A stretch of 52,860 nucleotides of DNA, from contig CAYZBF010000014.1 in the NCBI GenBank assembly GCA_964476585.1, positions 1 through 52,860 of the forward strand, read 5' to 3'. The notes below the pieces were generated by a model that saw nothing but the letters and a program-made list of their open reading frames with translations, was not told where the DNA came from and did no database searches. Position numbers and translations under genes: made by a program. Source of the stretch: CAYZBF01 sp964476585 (GTDB taxonomy: Bacteria; Hydrothermota; UBA3072). This document shows positions 7,561 to 17,054 of this stretch, in pieces (position 1 is the first letter of the stretch; each line of letters starts with the position of its first letter).

Positions 7561-9238
7561 TAATCACCTCCTTTCGCATCCGCTCTCTCTCTTCTATAAG
7601 ATCCCTGATTTCTCTGAGTAACTGAACTCCATCACCTCCACTCTCTTCGATTTTTTGCAACTCCCTATCTTTCAATTCTTTTAAATTATCCAAGAGATAA
7701 CCTTTTAAACTTAAAGCACTCGATAAGGCAGAAATTTCGGGCTGCTCACTCCCTCTCAGAAGATAATCTATCTGACTTTTGGATAAAGACTCAACAATAT
7801 CCTCGAGTTCCATATCCTGCCCCTTTCTTAATAACCTGAAAACCTTTCTTAAATATGGATTACTAATCTCCTCATCTGTTAATATAGAGAAAACTGCCTC
7901 TCTCTCTTCGGGCTTCTTGATAAGAGCATAGAATAGACTCAACTCAAACTCTTCCCTCTCATTGACATCTGAAGTTTTCTCTCGTGTATAAGACGCTCGA
8001 GAAGATTTCTCTACATTCAGTAGGTTTTCTCTTATCATTAACTTCTTGGCCACAAGTTCCTTATGCAACTCTTTCTTAAGTGGGTCCCTGATTTGACTCA
8101 ATATCATAGTTACGTTATCTATTGCTTTAGAAAGGTCTACTGGTGAAGTAAGGTCATATTTTTCCTTTATTCGCTCTAGTGTGTAATCTATGAAATTACT
8201 TGAATCAGCCAGAAGATTTTCGAACTCTTCCTTTCCCCCCTCGAGGATTATTTCATCAGGGTCCTTTCTGCCTCCGGTATTACCAATTTTTACACTGACG
8301 CCCTGGTTCAGTAACATACCTAATGACCTTAAAGTAGCTGCTTCCCCAGCCGCATCTTTATCAAAGAATATAATAACTTCACCAGCGTATCGCGATAGAA
8401 GTTCCGCTTGATCATTAGTGAGAGAGGTTCCCAGGCAGGCAACTACGTTCTTTATACCTGTTTGGTATATAGAGAGAAAATCAAAATATCCCTCTACCAG
8501 TATTACTATATTTTTCTTTCTTATCTCCTCCCTTGTATGGTAAAGACTGTATAGGTTTTTACCCTTCTTGTGGATAGGTGTATCTGGAGAATTCAAATAT
8601 TTTGGTCCCTTTTCACTCAATCTCCTGCCACCAAAACCGATAATCTGCCCGGAGATAGAGAATAATGGGAACATCAGACGCAGGAAGAAGCGATCTTTTT
8701 GTCCATCTACTGTTTTCTTTACAAGCCCTGAGTTTAGAAGATCGTCTATTTTGAACTCCTTTTTCGCTTCTTTTAAAAACTCACTCCCGCTGGGAGCAAA
8801 TCCCAGATTGAACTCAACAATCATTTCCTTACTAATTCCTCTTTTCTTTAGATATTGCAGAACCTTTGGGGACTTAAACAGACACCTTTGATAAAAATCG
8901 CTTGCAAAATCATGAATTAAATACAATACTTTATTTTTGTGTTCGAATCCCTTTATCTCTATTCCTGCCTTTCCCGCAAGAATCCGAAGTGCTTCCGGAA
9001 AGGAGACCTTCTCATATTCCATGACAAAGGTAAAAATATCGCCACTTTTTCCGCAACCAAAGCAGTGGAAAATATTGAGTTCTGGTGATACAAAAAAAGA
9101 GGGAGTGTCATCTTGATGAAACGGACATTTTGTTCTGTAATTCTTTCCAACTTTTTTTAAGGGAAGATAGTCCTCGATCAAGTCCACAATATTTATCACA
9201 TCTTTGATTTCGTGAACAGCCCCCTCAGAAAAAGACAT
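7550..9238 (-). CDS. dnaG: DNA primase DnaG
   Basis: 562 residues. It synthesises RNA primers at the replication fork. The N-terminal CHC2-type zinc site is CPFH...HCFGC (Cys38, His41, Cys59, Cys62). The catalytic core follows (FGFAPSG-like LGFAPSGSEFL, GFGGR), with the TOPRIM metal site VEGYFDFLSIYQ and FFDKDAAGEAA. The C-terminal ~130 residues are helical, as in helicase-interaction domains, but weakly conserved. It is the first gene of the dnaG-rpoD operon and divergent from polA. The weak promoter TTGCGA-N16-TATTTT ends 6 nt before the ATG, the same leaderless spacing as the polA and aminotransferase promoters. Confidence 0.96.
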   Translation of the reverse strand: MSFSEGAVHEIKDVINIVDLIEDYLPLKKVGKNYRTKCPFHQDDTPSFFVSPELNIFHCFGCGKSGDIFTFVMEYEKVSFPEALRILAGKAGIEIKGFEHKNKVLYLIHDFASDFYQRCLFKSPKVLQYLKKRGISKEMIVEFNLGFAPSGSEFLKEAKKEFKIDDLLNSGLVKKTVDGQKDRFFLRLMFPLFSISGQIIGFGGRRLSEKGPKYLNSPDTPIHKKGKNLYSLYHTREEIRKKNIVILVEGYFDFLSIYQTGIKNVVACLGTSLTNDQAELLSRYAGEVIIFFDKDAAGEAATLRSLGMLLNQGVSVKIGNTGGRKDPDEIILEGGKEEFENLLADSSNFIDYTLERIKEKYDLTSPVDLSKAIDNVTMILSQIRDPLKKELHKELVAKKLMIRENLLNVEKSSRASYTREKTSDVNEREEFELSLFYALIKKPEEREAVFSILTDEEISNPYLRKVFRLLRKGQDMELEDIVESLSKSQIDYLLRGSEQPEISALSSALSLKGYLLDNLKELKDRELQKIEESGGDGVQLLREIRDLIEERERMRKEVINEI

Positions 9239-9244
9239 AGGTAG

Positions 9245-9272
9245 AAAATAAGTAATTATGATTTTTTCGCAA
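9245..9272 (-). promoter_or_regulatory. Candidate leaderless promoter of dnaG-rpoD
   Basis: TTGCGA (9267-9272), 16-nt spacer, TATTTT (9245-9250), six bases to the ATG at 9238. The boxes are poor, but spacing and position match the other leaderless promoters. Confidence 0.4.
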
Positions 9273-9379
9273 CCCCCAATAAAAAAACTCTCGCAAAGGA
9301 TGCAAAGAAATGAGTGGATGGGCTCACGAAAACCTAACCCCTATTATACTTTCCATTTTGCAATGATTCTCTCCCCTCC

Positions 9380-9407
9380 TTGACTTACTAAATTCCACAT
9401 CTATAAT
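9380..9407 (+). promoter_or_regulatory. Leaderless-type promoter of polA
   Basis: TTGACT (9380-9385), 16-nt spacer, TATAAT (9402-9407), six bases to the ATG at 9414; no Shine-Dalgarno sequence in between. Confidence 0.75.
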
Positions 9408-9413
9408 TATAGT

Positions 9414-11891
9414 ATGGGCAAATTATTACTTCTCATTGACGGTTCATCGTTAGCGTATCGCTCTCATTACGCTTTTATACATAATCCTCTGGTTAACTCA
9501 AAGGGCCAATCGACCTCTGCCGTATTTGGTTTCACCAGGAGCCTTAAAAAGTTATTAGAGGAATTGCAACCTGATTACAGTGCTGTTTGCTTCGACCACA
9601 CCAAACCTACATTTAGAAAGAAAATGTATGCGGATTACAAGGGTAAAAGAAAAAAGATGCCAGAGGAGCTTAGAGAACAGCTACCTTTTATTATTGAAAT
9701 CAGTGAAGCAGCAGGGCTTTCAGTTCTTATCAATCCTGGATATGAAGCTGATGATATAATTGCGACAATAGCAGAAAAGGCTGCCAGAGAGGAAATAGAG
9801 ACGGTAATATTCACTTCCGATAAAGATCTTATGCAGCTTATAAGGAATGGGATAACTGTCTTAAATATGCGCACAGAAGGTGAAGAATGGATAGATGCAA
9901 AACAGGTAGGGGAAAAATTTGGAATACCTGCGGAAAGATTGGTAGACTTTCTTTCAATCGCAGGGGATAGTTCAGACAATATACCCGGTATTAAAGGAAT
10001 TGGCAAAAAAACTGCTTCAAAACTATTAAAGGAATTTGATTCCATTGAAGATATCTTTTCCAACCTGGATAGAATAAAAGATAACGCGATCAGGAAAAAA
10101 CTGGAAGGGAAAAAGGATGAAGCACTAAAATGGAAAGAATTGATTAAATTAAAGAAGGACGTGCCTCTGAAGGAAGATTTAGATAGTCTCAAATACAGTG
10201 GAATTAATAAGGAGGATTTAGAAAGGGTGCTGAAACAGCTTGAGTTCTATTCTCTCATTAGAGACTGGGTGGGAGAAAATAAGGGAAATATTGACTATAG
10301 AATTGTTGATTCAATAGAGATAAAAAAAGAGGAACCCCTGGCGCTCCTACCAACGGATGGAAAGATAGCTGTCTCAAACGGAGAATCCTTAATGATGGTT
10401 GACCAACGCGAGATGAAAACATTTTTTAAAAAATTTAAAGAGCACCCTTTTGTTGTTGAAGATGCAAAGAAGCTTGCTCATCTACTTGGATACTATCCGA
10501 AGGGGAATATACTTGACCTCTCAGTTATGCATTACCTACTTTATCCAAACAGAAGAAATCATGCACTTGATCGCATTCTCCTCGAGTTAGGTCTATCATC
10601 AAAAAATAAAGAGGTTCAGGCAACCCTCATGGCTAAGGTAGCAAAGGATTTAATCCACGAATTAAAAGCAAATGACCTATGGAATCTTTATAAAGAGTTA
10701 GAAGAACTGCTTACGCCTGTATTATTTTACATAGAGAAGAAAGGTATACTCTTTGACATAGAGTTACTCACCAAGTTTCAAAACTCCCTCGAAGTAGAAA
10801 TTAAAGAGCTTGAGCAAAAAATATGTAACCTCGCTGGTGAGGAATTCAATCTACGCTCCTCTAAACAAGTAGGAAAAATCTTATTTGAAAAGATGGGGTT
10901 GCCTGTGATAAAAACTACAAAGACAGGTTATTCCACTGACGTTGAAGTATTAAGCACTATATTTAATTCTAATCCAATAATACCGGAGATATTGAAATTC
11001 AGAGAAATAGATAAATTAAAGTCATCCTACATAGATAGCCTTATAAGAAACATTGATAAAAAGAGTAAAAGGGTGTACGCTACATTTCAGCAGACGGTAG
11101 CTTCAACAGGAAGAATCATTACTACAGAACCCAATCTACAGACGCTCCCGATAAGAAGCAAAAGGGGTAGAAAGATCAGAAAAGCAGTGATAGCTCCTCC
11201 TGGCCATCTTATCCTCTCATGCGATTATTCCCAGATAGAACTCCGGATACTTGCACATCTTTCGGGTGATGAAAAATTATTGGAGGACTTTGCGAAGGAT
11301 GAGGACATTCATTCCAGAACCGCTTTTAGGATTTTTGGCACTGAATCTGATGCAATTACATCGGCAATGCGGAGACAGGCAAAAGCGATCAACTTTGGCA
11401 TCATATACGGCATAAGTCCTTACGGATTATCAAAACAACTCGGCATCCCCCAGCAAGCCGCAGGTAAGATAATAGAAACTTACTATCAAGCTCATCCTGG
11501 TGTAGAGGGATGGCAGAAGGAAATCTTAGACAATGCAAAGGACTCAGGATGGGTTAAGACAATTTATGGAAGAAAAAGATGGATTCCGGAACTTCAAAAT
11601 CCAAGGCAAACCGAGTATGGAAAAAGAATCGCAATAAATAGTCCCATACAGGGAAGTGCAGCAGATATCATAAAGAAAGCAATGATAGAAATTCATAACA
11701 GAATAGAAGAAAAGGGATTGGATACCAGGATGATTCTACAGATTCACGACGAATTACTATTCGAGGTCCCCAAGATGGAGAAAGAGGCTGCATTAAATCT
11801 AATTGTCCGTACTATGGAATCTGTTACCGATTTGACTATTCCCCTAAAGGTAGCGTACAAATTCGGAAGCAACTGGGATGAGGCACATTAA
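9414..11891 (+). CDS. polA: DNA polymerase I
   Basis: 825 residues. The N-terminal 5'-nuclease (residues ~1-290) shows LLLIDGSSLAYRS, DYKGKRKKMPEEL, GYEADDIIATI, TSDKDLMQLI and GDSSDNIPGIKGIGKKTA. The middle domain (~300-450) keeps only the shape of the 3'-5' exonuclease: no DxE motif I or other DEDD metal ligands are visible, so proofreading is probably absent, as in Taq polymerase. The polymerase domain has motif A SCDYSQIELRI, motif B RRQAKAINFGIIYG with its Phe, and motif C QIHDELLFEVP. It fills gaps and removes primers in repair and replication. It is divergent from dnaG with its own strong leaderless-type promoter. Confidence 0.97.
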   Translation: MGKLLLLIDGSSLAYRSHYAFIHNPLVNSKGQSTSAVFGFTRSLKKLLEELQPDYSAVCFDHTKPTFRKKMYADYKGKRKKMPEELREQLPFIIEISEAAGLSVLINPGYEADDIIATIAEKAAREEIETVIFTSDKDLMQLIRNGITVLNMRTEGEEWIDAKQVGEKFGIPAERLVDFLSIAGDSSDNIPGIKGIGKKTASKLLKEFDSIEDIFSNLDRIKDNAIRKKLEGKKDEALKWKELIKLKKDVPLKEDLDSLKYSGINKEDLERVLKQLEFYSLIRDWVGENKGNIDYRIVDSIEIKKEEPLALLPTDGKIAVSNGESLMMVDQREMKTFFKKFKEHPFVVEDAKKLAHLLGYYPKGNILDLSVMHYLLYPNRRNHALDRILLELGLSSKNKEVQATLMAKVAKDLIHELKANDLWNLYKELEELLTPVLFYIEKKGILFDIELLTKFQNSLEVEIKELEQKICNLAGEEFNLRSSKQVGKILFEKMGLPVIKTTKTGYSTDVEVLSTIFNSNPIIPEILKFREIDKLKSSYIDSLIRNIDKKSKRVYATFQQTVASTGRIITTEPNLQTLPIRSKRGRKIRKAVIAPPGHLILSCDYSQIELRILAHLSGDEKLLEDFAKDEDIHSRTAFRIFGTESDAITSAMRRQAKAINFGIIYGISPYGLSKQLGIPQQAAGKIIETYYQAHPGVEGWQKEILDNAKDSGWVKTIYGRKRWIPELQNPRQTEYGKRIAINSPIQGSAADIIKKAMIEIHNRIEEKGLDTRMILQIHDELLFEVPKMEKEAALNLIVRTMESVTDLTIPLKVAYKFGSNWDEAH

Positions 11892-12013
11892 GACAGATAA
11901 ATATGTCAATGCAAAATGTCCAACTTATAAAATTAATCCTTAATCCATGCTTCTCTAATCTTATTTCTTCTAATCCCTAGTCCTGGTTCACCCATCAACC
12001 CATTTACTCATTA

Positions 12014-12565
12014 TTACTTTCTTGGCAGCACGGACAGCTTGACCTGGTCAATCCAGACACTCCCTTTTCCCAGAACAACCAGATTTAACTGAACGATATC
12101 GATTTTTCGATTCTTGGTTATCAGAAACTCTACCTTTAGCCTCTGCCAATTAGTTGTTCCAGAAAGGATATCCTTCGAGCGATGTAGAAATGCCTCGCTC
12201 TCTTCGCCATACTTTCCAGAAATCTGGACGCCTATTTCCAGAAATGCCTCGCCCTTTAAATCCTTTGATTTACAATATGCTTCCCACACGAGGTTTGCTC
12301 TCCTGACTGGTATATCACGTAAAATAAAAAGATATGCAGTGGCTGTATCTTCCAAATCTATCCTGATGGAACCTAATCCATCATAGGAGATCTCATTATC
12401 CAGTTTAAGATTATACTTTGATATAACTCTATTTAATGAATTGACAGGGAAATCAAAGAGTAACGGTTTCTCTTTATTACAACCTACTAAGAATATTAAT
12501 AAACAGGATAATGGCAATATTGAAACTTTCTGTTCAAATTTACTTAAGCTAAAGGCATCAATCAT
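12014..12565 (-). CDS. Predicted lipoprotein with jelly-roll-like domain
   Basis: 183 residues, function unknown. A hydrophobic N terminus ends in a lipobox, LIFLVGC with Cys29, so it is predicted to be lipid-anchored on the periplasmic side or outer membrane. The rest is beta-rich, with GTTNWQRLKVEF and a final KGSVWIDQVKLSV. This pattern is typical of carbohydrate-binding-module-like jelly rolls, where 'W-x-R' and 'W-I-D-D/Q-V' strands recur. It is the last gene of rsmA-DUF123-lipoprotein, with 4-nt overlaps at each junction. Binding to a sugar or surface polymer is only a suggestion from fold resemblance. Confidence 0.6.
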   Translation of the reverse strand: MIDAFSLSKFEQKVSILPLSCLLIFLVGCNKEKPLLFDFPVNSLNRVISKYNLKLDNEISYDGLGSIRIDLEDTATAYLFILRDIPVRRANLVWEAYCKSKDLKGEAFLEIGVQISGKYGEESEAFLHRSKDILSGTTNWQRLKVEFLITKNRKIDIVQLNLVVLGKGSVWIDQVKLSVLPRK

Positions 12566-13008
12566 TTTATGGAAAAATCCTCTCTATGTATTGAATGCAA
12601 ACCCAACAACTTGAATTTTTTTTCTACCTCTTCTTTGAGCATTTCAAGACTTCCAGAGAAAAATAGATGAGAAGGAGCATTCGTGTCTGAAGAGCCAAAT
12701 CCTGGAATATAACTCAAGTCCTTTGCAATTGTGGTTGCTAACTCCTCTTCTTTCTTTCTACAAGAACAAGAAGCAAAGAGCCACTCAACAATTTCAGCAT
12801 GGGGAACAATGCAATCGATATGCCAATGAGGATTATCAACTTTTCCTCTTCTTATGTTATTTAAATGTCTATTTAACCTTTGTATTCCGGAAAAAGCAGA
12901 TCCTACATATGCATAAAATCCTGCTCTAAATAATCGTGCTCCAAGTTTACCAACTTCTATAAGTTTCTTCGAAGAGATTAGAAAAATTAAAACATAGATA
13001 CCTTTCAC
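12562..13008 (-). CDS. DUF123 (GIY-YIG-like) protein
   Basis: 148 residues of the DUF123 family. It has the characteristic N terminus KGIYVLIF, then GFYAYVGSAFSGIQRLNRH and the conserved NPHWHIDCI. DUF123 is a divergent GIY-YIG nuclease relative, often fused or adjacent to DNA-repair genes such as endonuclease III; its biochemical role is not established. The start is GTG, overlapping the rsmA stop by 4 nt. The segment CSCRKKEEELAT matches the usual 'C-x-E-x2-LA' region before the C-terminal GFGSSD motif. Family identity is good; function is not assigned. Confidence 0.82.
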   Translation of the reverse strand: MKGIYVLIFLISSKKLIEVGKLGARLFRAGFYAYVGSAFSGIQRLNRHLNNIRRGKVDNPHWHIDCIVPHAEIVEWLFASCSCRKKEEELATTIAKDLSYIPGFGSSDTNAPSHLFFSGSLEMLKEEVEKKFKLLGLHSIHREDFSIK

Positions 13009-13769
13009 CCTGCAATCCCCCTATAAAGCTTAACTACTTCACGAACACTTAAAGATTCAGCTCGACGAGTCAAGGGTACACTCACATCCTTTATCCTATA
13101 ATTAAACAGATTGTTCTTTAGTGTTTTTCTCCTGAAACGGAAGATATCCTGCAGGAAGCGTTCAAATTTTAGAGTAACGTTAACAATGGGCTTCTCATTA
13201 AGATAAGCTTTGATTACTGTTGAAGTTACCAGAGGCTGCGGAAAAAATGACTTAGGAGAAATATCAAATTTAACTTCCATATGATAAAGTATTTGAAAGA
13301 GTACGGATAACGAAGAGTAAGATTTACTATTCGGTCTTGATGTTAAACGCTCGCCTACCTCCTTCTGCATAACAAAAACCCACCTCTTGAAATGATCCCT
13401 GTGATCTTTCACTCGGAGAAAAATCTTAAGAGAGATTGAAAATGGTAGTGCACCAAGTACCATAGGCGGAAGGGAATCATCTATAGATAGCGTTAGGAAA
13501 TCTTTGTTGATTACCTCTATCCCATTTTTAATTAGATATCTACAAAAATCCTTATCTATCTCTACTGTGGTAACCTTATATTCCTTCTTTAGTAAATACT
13601 TTGTTATTATTCCAAGTCCAGGGCCTATCTCAAGGATCCTTTCATCCTCTACACCATTCACTAAATCAGCAATCCTCTCTGCGATATTTTCATCCAGAAG
13701 CAGTATCTGGCCCCTCGATTTAGAAAGATGCTTATCTCCTAAGATACGTTTAATATCTTCAACTTTCAT
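13005..13769 (-). CDS. rsmA: 16S rRNA dimethyladenosine transferase (RsmA/KsgA) with altered motif IV
   Basis: 254 residues of the KsgA/Erm family, which dimethylates two adjacent adenines near the 3' end of 16S rRNA. The SAM site is normal (LEIGPGLGIITKYL, VEID, NKDFL), and the C-terminal FFPQPLV and RRKTLKNNL motifs match RsmA. Two normally invariant places differ. The N-terminal GQNFL reads GQILL, and motif IV NLPY, whose Asn positions the target adenine, reads ALPF (Ala107, codon 13449-13451). The enzyme may have reduced activity or altered specificity. It is the first gene of a three-gene operon. A divergent relative with a different rRNA target cannot be excluded. Confidence 0.83.
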   Translation of the reverse strand: MKVEDIKRILGDKHLSKSRGQILLLDENIAERIADLVNGVEDERILEIGPGLGIITKYLLKKEYKVTTVEIDKDFCRYLIKNGIEVINKDFLTLSIDDSLPPMVLGALPFSISLKIFLRVKDHRDHFKRWVFVMQKEVGERLTSRPNSKSYSSLSVLFQILYHMEVKFDISPKSFFPQPLVTSTVIKAYLNEKPIVNVTLKFERFLQDIFRFRRKTLKNNLFNYRIKDVSVPLTRRAESLSVREVVKLYRGIAG

Positions 13770-13877
13770 TTAAATCCTTAATCGACCGCGTCTTTTCGTT
13801 CGTCATGTCCAAGAATCTCTCTCATTCCGTTTAATAATTGCCCATTAGTTCTTTAATAACGCAAAACTTAACAAATA

Positions 13878-14879
13878 TTACAAGGGATACAAACGAAGAC
13901 GCTTTCTGGACAACTCTATCTCCAGATCTATCAATTCATTATAGGCCCTATCGTAGTCTCCACCTGCCTCCCAAAGGATAAAACCATCTCCTCCTGCATC
14001 ATAGACCGCCATTAGTTGATTCTTTATGTATTCTTTACCCAACCTCGACTGCTTCCAGTTGAAAGCTTGAATATAGGGAGTTATTCGAATCTCACTGTTA
14101 GATAACCTATCTCTTGCTTTCTTAATAGACTGATAAATTATAGAATATGTCCTAAACTCTTTTGTTGAATCAGCCATAAACCCACTATGGAAATGAGAAG
14201 GATACAGCATCGGATAGACAGCATCTACCCTCTCTGCCATCTTATCAAGATTCTGACCTTCCTTTACCAAAACATTACCCCAGACTGTATAGCCATATAG
14301 GGTTAAAGATACCTTTCTACCAGGTGGTACATAAATAATTGCTGTATCTAAGAATTGAAGTAGATTTTCAAGTTTATTTGCATCATTCCTATATGGTTTA
14401 TCCCCTGAGGGGTAACGAATATAATCAAATTGAACCTCATCAAAACCCATAGCAAAAGCTTTTTTTACAATACGAACATTATAATCTCTAACTTCTTTTA
14501 TTGAAGGATCCACCCAGTATCCCGATTTTTCTTCAAACCATATATATCCCCTGGTATCCTTTAGAGAGTATTTACCGGAACCCTTAAAGGCAAGTTCCTT
14601 ATCCTTGAAGACACACTGCCTTGCTATTAGATATATTCCCTTTTCCTTTGCCTTTCTGATAAAACCTTCATAGAGAGAAAACATCACTCTCCCATTCTCA
14701 TCCTTTATATCAACAACAGCGGTATTGAGTAGCCCCAGATCCACAATCTCGTAAAACTTTTTTAGTCCAGTACCTGAGTAGATAATCCCTGGAGACAAAT
14801 AAACGCCCTTAATTATTGGCGGTTCACTACTCCAAGAAGGTATATCAGAGGGAAAGAAACTGAATAGAAGTAGAAACAT
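13878..14879 (-). CDS. DUF4015 putative glycoside hydrolase, secreted
   Basis: 333 residues. A short hydrophobic N terminus (MFLLLFSFF) acts as signal peptide or anchor. The body is the DUF4015/GH13-like TIM-barrel family: IKGVYLSPG at the start, VVDIKDENGRV, YLIARQCVFKD, then GFDEVQFDYIRYPSGD, a conserved acidic strand end likely to be catalytic. AVYPMLYPSHF and a terminal GFILWEAGGDY complete the barrel. Family members are exported and thought to act on polysaccharides, but the substrate is unknown. It stands alone between rsmA and the DUF1015 gene, with no clear promoter or ribosome site. Confidence 0.82.
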   Translation of the reverse strand: MFLLLFSFFPSDIPSWSSEPPIIKGVYLSPGIIYSGTGLKKFYEIVDLGLLNTAVVDIKDENGRVMFSLYEGFIRKAKEKGIYLIARQCVFKDKELAFKGSGKYSLKDTRGYIWFEEKSGYWVDPSIKEVRDYNVRIVKKAFAMGFDEVQFDYIRYPSGDKPYRNDANKLENLLQFLDTAIIYVPPGRKVSLTLYGYTVWGNVLVKEGQNLDKMAERVDAVYPMLYPSHFHSGFMADSTKEFRTYSIIYQSIKKARDRLSNSEIRITPYIQAFNWKQSRLGKEYIKNQLMAVYDAGGDGFILWEAGGDYDRAYNELIDLEIELSRKRLRLYPL

Positions 14880-15095
14880 CAGGTTTAATGTTTAAAGATG
14901 GAAGATCGGAAACGGATGACTGATTGTTAGGATAATAGTTAATTTGTTGATTAGTTGATTGATTAAGCATTTCCTTCACTTTTGCCCATCTCCCTATTTG
15001 ACCATTAAACTATTTAATTAATAACTTCGTATTTCCCTCTGTGGACTCAGTACCTCTGCGGCTAATTTCCCTTTATGTTTTTTGCGAGAAAATCA

Positions 15096-16343
15096 TTAAA
15101 TTTGGTGAACAAATAAACCTGACTTTAACTTTGGCTCGAACCATGTAGATTTAGGAGGCATAAAAAGATCTGCGTCAGCAACTGCCATCAATTCCTCCAT
15201 GGATGTTGGATAGAGAGCTAACCCTATCTCAAATTCTCCAGAGTCAACCAGGCGTTCAAGCTCTTTCAGTCCTTTTATTCCACCTACGAAGTCTATCCTC
15301 TCTGATTGTTTAGGCCTTTTAATCGAAAGGATGGGATCAAGAAGATTTTCCTGAAGAATGGATGCATCAAGACTGCGTACTGCGTCATCATCAGGGAAAC
15401 TACCTTTTTTAGTCTCCAAATGAAACCATTTACCGTCAAGATACGTTCCAAAATGATGTTTTGTCTCGGGCTCATAACTTCCCTCTACCTCTGTAACAGA
15501 AAATCTCTCTCTCACTTTACTAAAAAATCCATCTTTGCTTAAACGATTTAGATCTTTAATCACCCGATTATATGGTAGTATCTTCAATTCTGTATGGGGG
15601 AATATTACTGAAAGGAAAAAGTTGTACCCCTCTTCCCCTGTATGTTGTGGATTCTTCTTTTTTCGGAGATCTCTAACAAGACTCGCTGCCTTTGAACGGT
15701 GATGGCCGTCAGCAATATATAAGCATTCTATACGTTCCATTATTTTCTGAATTCTCTCTATCTCTTTATTATCATCAACCCTCCATACAGTATGACGGAC
15801 ACCATCATCGCTTTCAAACTGATAGAGAGGTTCTCCCTTCTGTATCGTTTTATAAACTTCATGCAATACTTCTGTCTTAGCATCATCGCGATAAGCAAGA
15901 AATACTGGCCCAGTCTGTGCATTTAAAGTATTTATATGTTTTGTCCTATCTTTTTCTTTTGTGGCTCGAGTAGACTCATGCTTTTTTATAAGATTATTAT
16001 CATATTCATCAACAGATGCGGTACATACCAGACCATTTTGAATATGATCCTTGGTCTCCTGTGTGTACAAATAAAAGGAGGGAGAGGCTTCCAGCATAAG
16101 ATGTTCACCGTTAATTAAGGCTTCCAGATTTTCCTTACTTTTTTCATAAACCCGGTCATCATAGATATCAATTTCGTCTGGAAGATCAGCCTCTGCTTTC
16201 ACTACATGGAGAAAGGTAAGCGTATTATCTCTCATAAATTCTCTGGCATTTACTCTTCCCAAGACATCGTAGGGAGGAGATGCTATTTCTTTTACCTCTT
16301 CCCTTTTAGGTCTGAGTGCCTTAAAAGGTCTTATATGTATCAT
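15096..16343 (-). CDS. DUF1015 family protein
   Basis: 415 residues, full length for DUF1015. Family marks are IRPFKALRP, ASPPYDVLGRVNARE, NTLTFLHVVKAE and the strongly conserved YIADGHHRSKAA (His-His-Arg cluster), with NFFLSVIFPH after it. These proteins are cytosolic and widespread in anaerobes, often near serine-biosynthesis genes; no activity is firmly established. The ATG at 16343 has an excellent ribosome site (AGGGGG at -12 to -7). Neighbours are unrelated and it appears to be a single-gene unit. Confidence 0.85.
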   Translation of the reverse strand: MIHIRPFKALRPKREEVKEIASPPYDVLGRVNAREFMRDNTLTFLHVVKAEADLPDEIDIYDDRVYEKSKENLEALINGEHLMLEASPSFYLYTQETKDHIQNGLVCTASVDEYDNNLIKKHESTRATKEKDRTKHINTLNAQTGPVFLAYRDDAKTEVLHEVYKTIQKGEPLYQFESDDGVRHTVWRVDDNKEIERIQKIMERIECLYIADGHHRSKAASLVRDLRKKKNPQHTGEEGYNFFLSVIFPHTELKILPYNRVIKDLNRLSKDGFFSKVRERFSVTEVEGSYEPETKHHFGTYLDGKWFHLETKKGSFPDDDAVRSLDASILQENLLDPILSIKRPKQSERIDFVGGIKGLKELERLVDSGEFEIGLALYPTSMEELMAVADADLFMPPKSTWFEPKLKSGLFVHQI

Positions 16344-16415
16344 CGTCTACCCCCTATCTAAGCGTTCTTTTATCTCAGAGATTTTTTCAGTAACATTATA
16401 ACAACCTATAACTCT

Positions 16416-16766
16416 TCAAAAGTTAAATTTCTCTGATAACTGATAAATCCCAAGAGGTGCTTTCCAATAACTTCCCATAAGGGCTTGAACTATTCCTATA
16501 ATAGCCAGTATTACCAATATAATCCATCCGATTATCCCAATAAACCATCCTAGAATTGGTATATGGGATATTATCCAGAGTCCAACCCACAACAGAAGCA
16601 TCACCAATCCCTGTTTTGCATGGTGCTTACAGAAGGGATTTTTAGGTTTTACTATCAATGGAATTAAAAGTAAAATCCCAAGATAGGAAAGCCACGCAAC
16701 ACTTTTCCCCTCTTCTGCTGCAACATCAGTATCAACAATTTTCTTCTTTTTTTCTTTTTCAGCCAT
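16416..16766 (-). CDS. Small Tic20/DUF4870-like membrane protein
   Basis: 116 residues from the ATG at 16766, chosen because AAAGGAGG lies a few bases upstream; the longer frame starting at 16823 lacks this. A lysine-rich cytoplasmic start (MAEKEKKKKIVD) is followed by SVAWLSYLGILLLIPLIV, then KNPFCKHHAKQGLVMLLLW and two more hydrophobic helices. The F-x-K-x-H-A-x-Q-G-L pattern is characteristic of the DUF4870/Tic20-like membrane family, whose role is unclear. A promoter on the same strand lies about 210 nt upstream (16978-17006). Confidence 0.72.
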   Translation of the reverse strand: MAEKEKKKKIVDTDVAAEEGKSVAWLSYLGILLLIPLIVKPKNPFCKHHAKQGLVMLLLWVGLWIISHIPILGWFIGIIGWIILVILAIIGIVQALMGSYWKAPLGIYQLSEKFNF

Positions 16767-16977
16767 TATACCTCCTTTTTTTACTTTCACAACGGAGCCA
16801 GTCGCTTCGCTCCAATGTAACATTGAAGTTTGTTGGTTGGTCTGTGAGTGAGTTGGCCAGTAAGCCGAGAGCCAAATGTTGACAGCTGTTTGCTATCCTC
16901 AATTTGCATTCTTCATTTTGCATTGGATTAAAGCCTCTATGGTTATTATTCATTTCTATCCCTTTAATTTATTTGAC

Positions 16978-17006
16978 AATATAACAATTTTTCAAATAAA
17001 AGTCAA
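16978..17006 (-). promoter_or_regulatory. Sigma-70 promoter towards the DUF4870-like gene
   Basis: TTGACT (17001-17006), 17-nt spacer, TATATT (16978-16983) on the minus strand. The leader to the ATG at 16766 would be about 200 nt. Confidence 0.55.
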
Positions 17007-17021
17007 GAAAAAGAGAAAATA

Positions 17022-17050
17022 TTGAAAAAAAATTTGATTTTTCATATAAT
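17022..17050 (+). promoter_or_regulatory. Plus-strand promoter before a short frame
   Basis: TTGAAA (17022-17027), 17-nt spacer, TATAAT (17045-17050). The expected transcription start is about 17056-17058, next to possible start codons GTG 17055 and ATG 17059. Confidence 0.45.
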
Positions 17051-17054
17051 ATAT

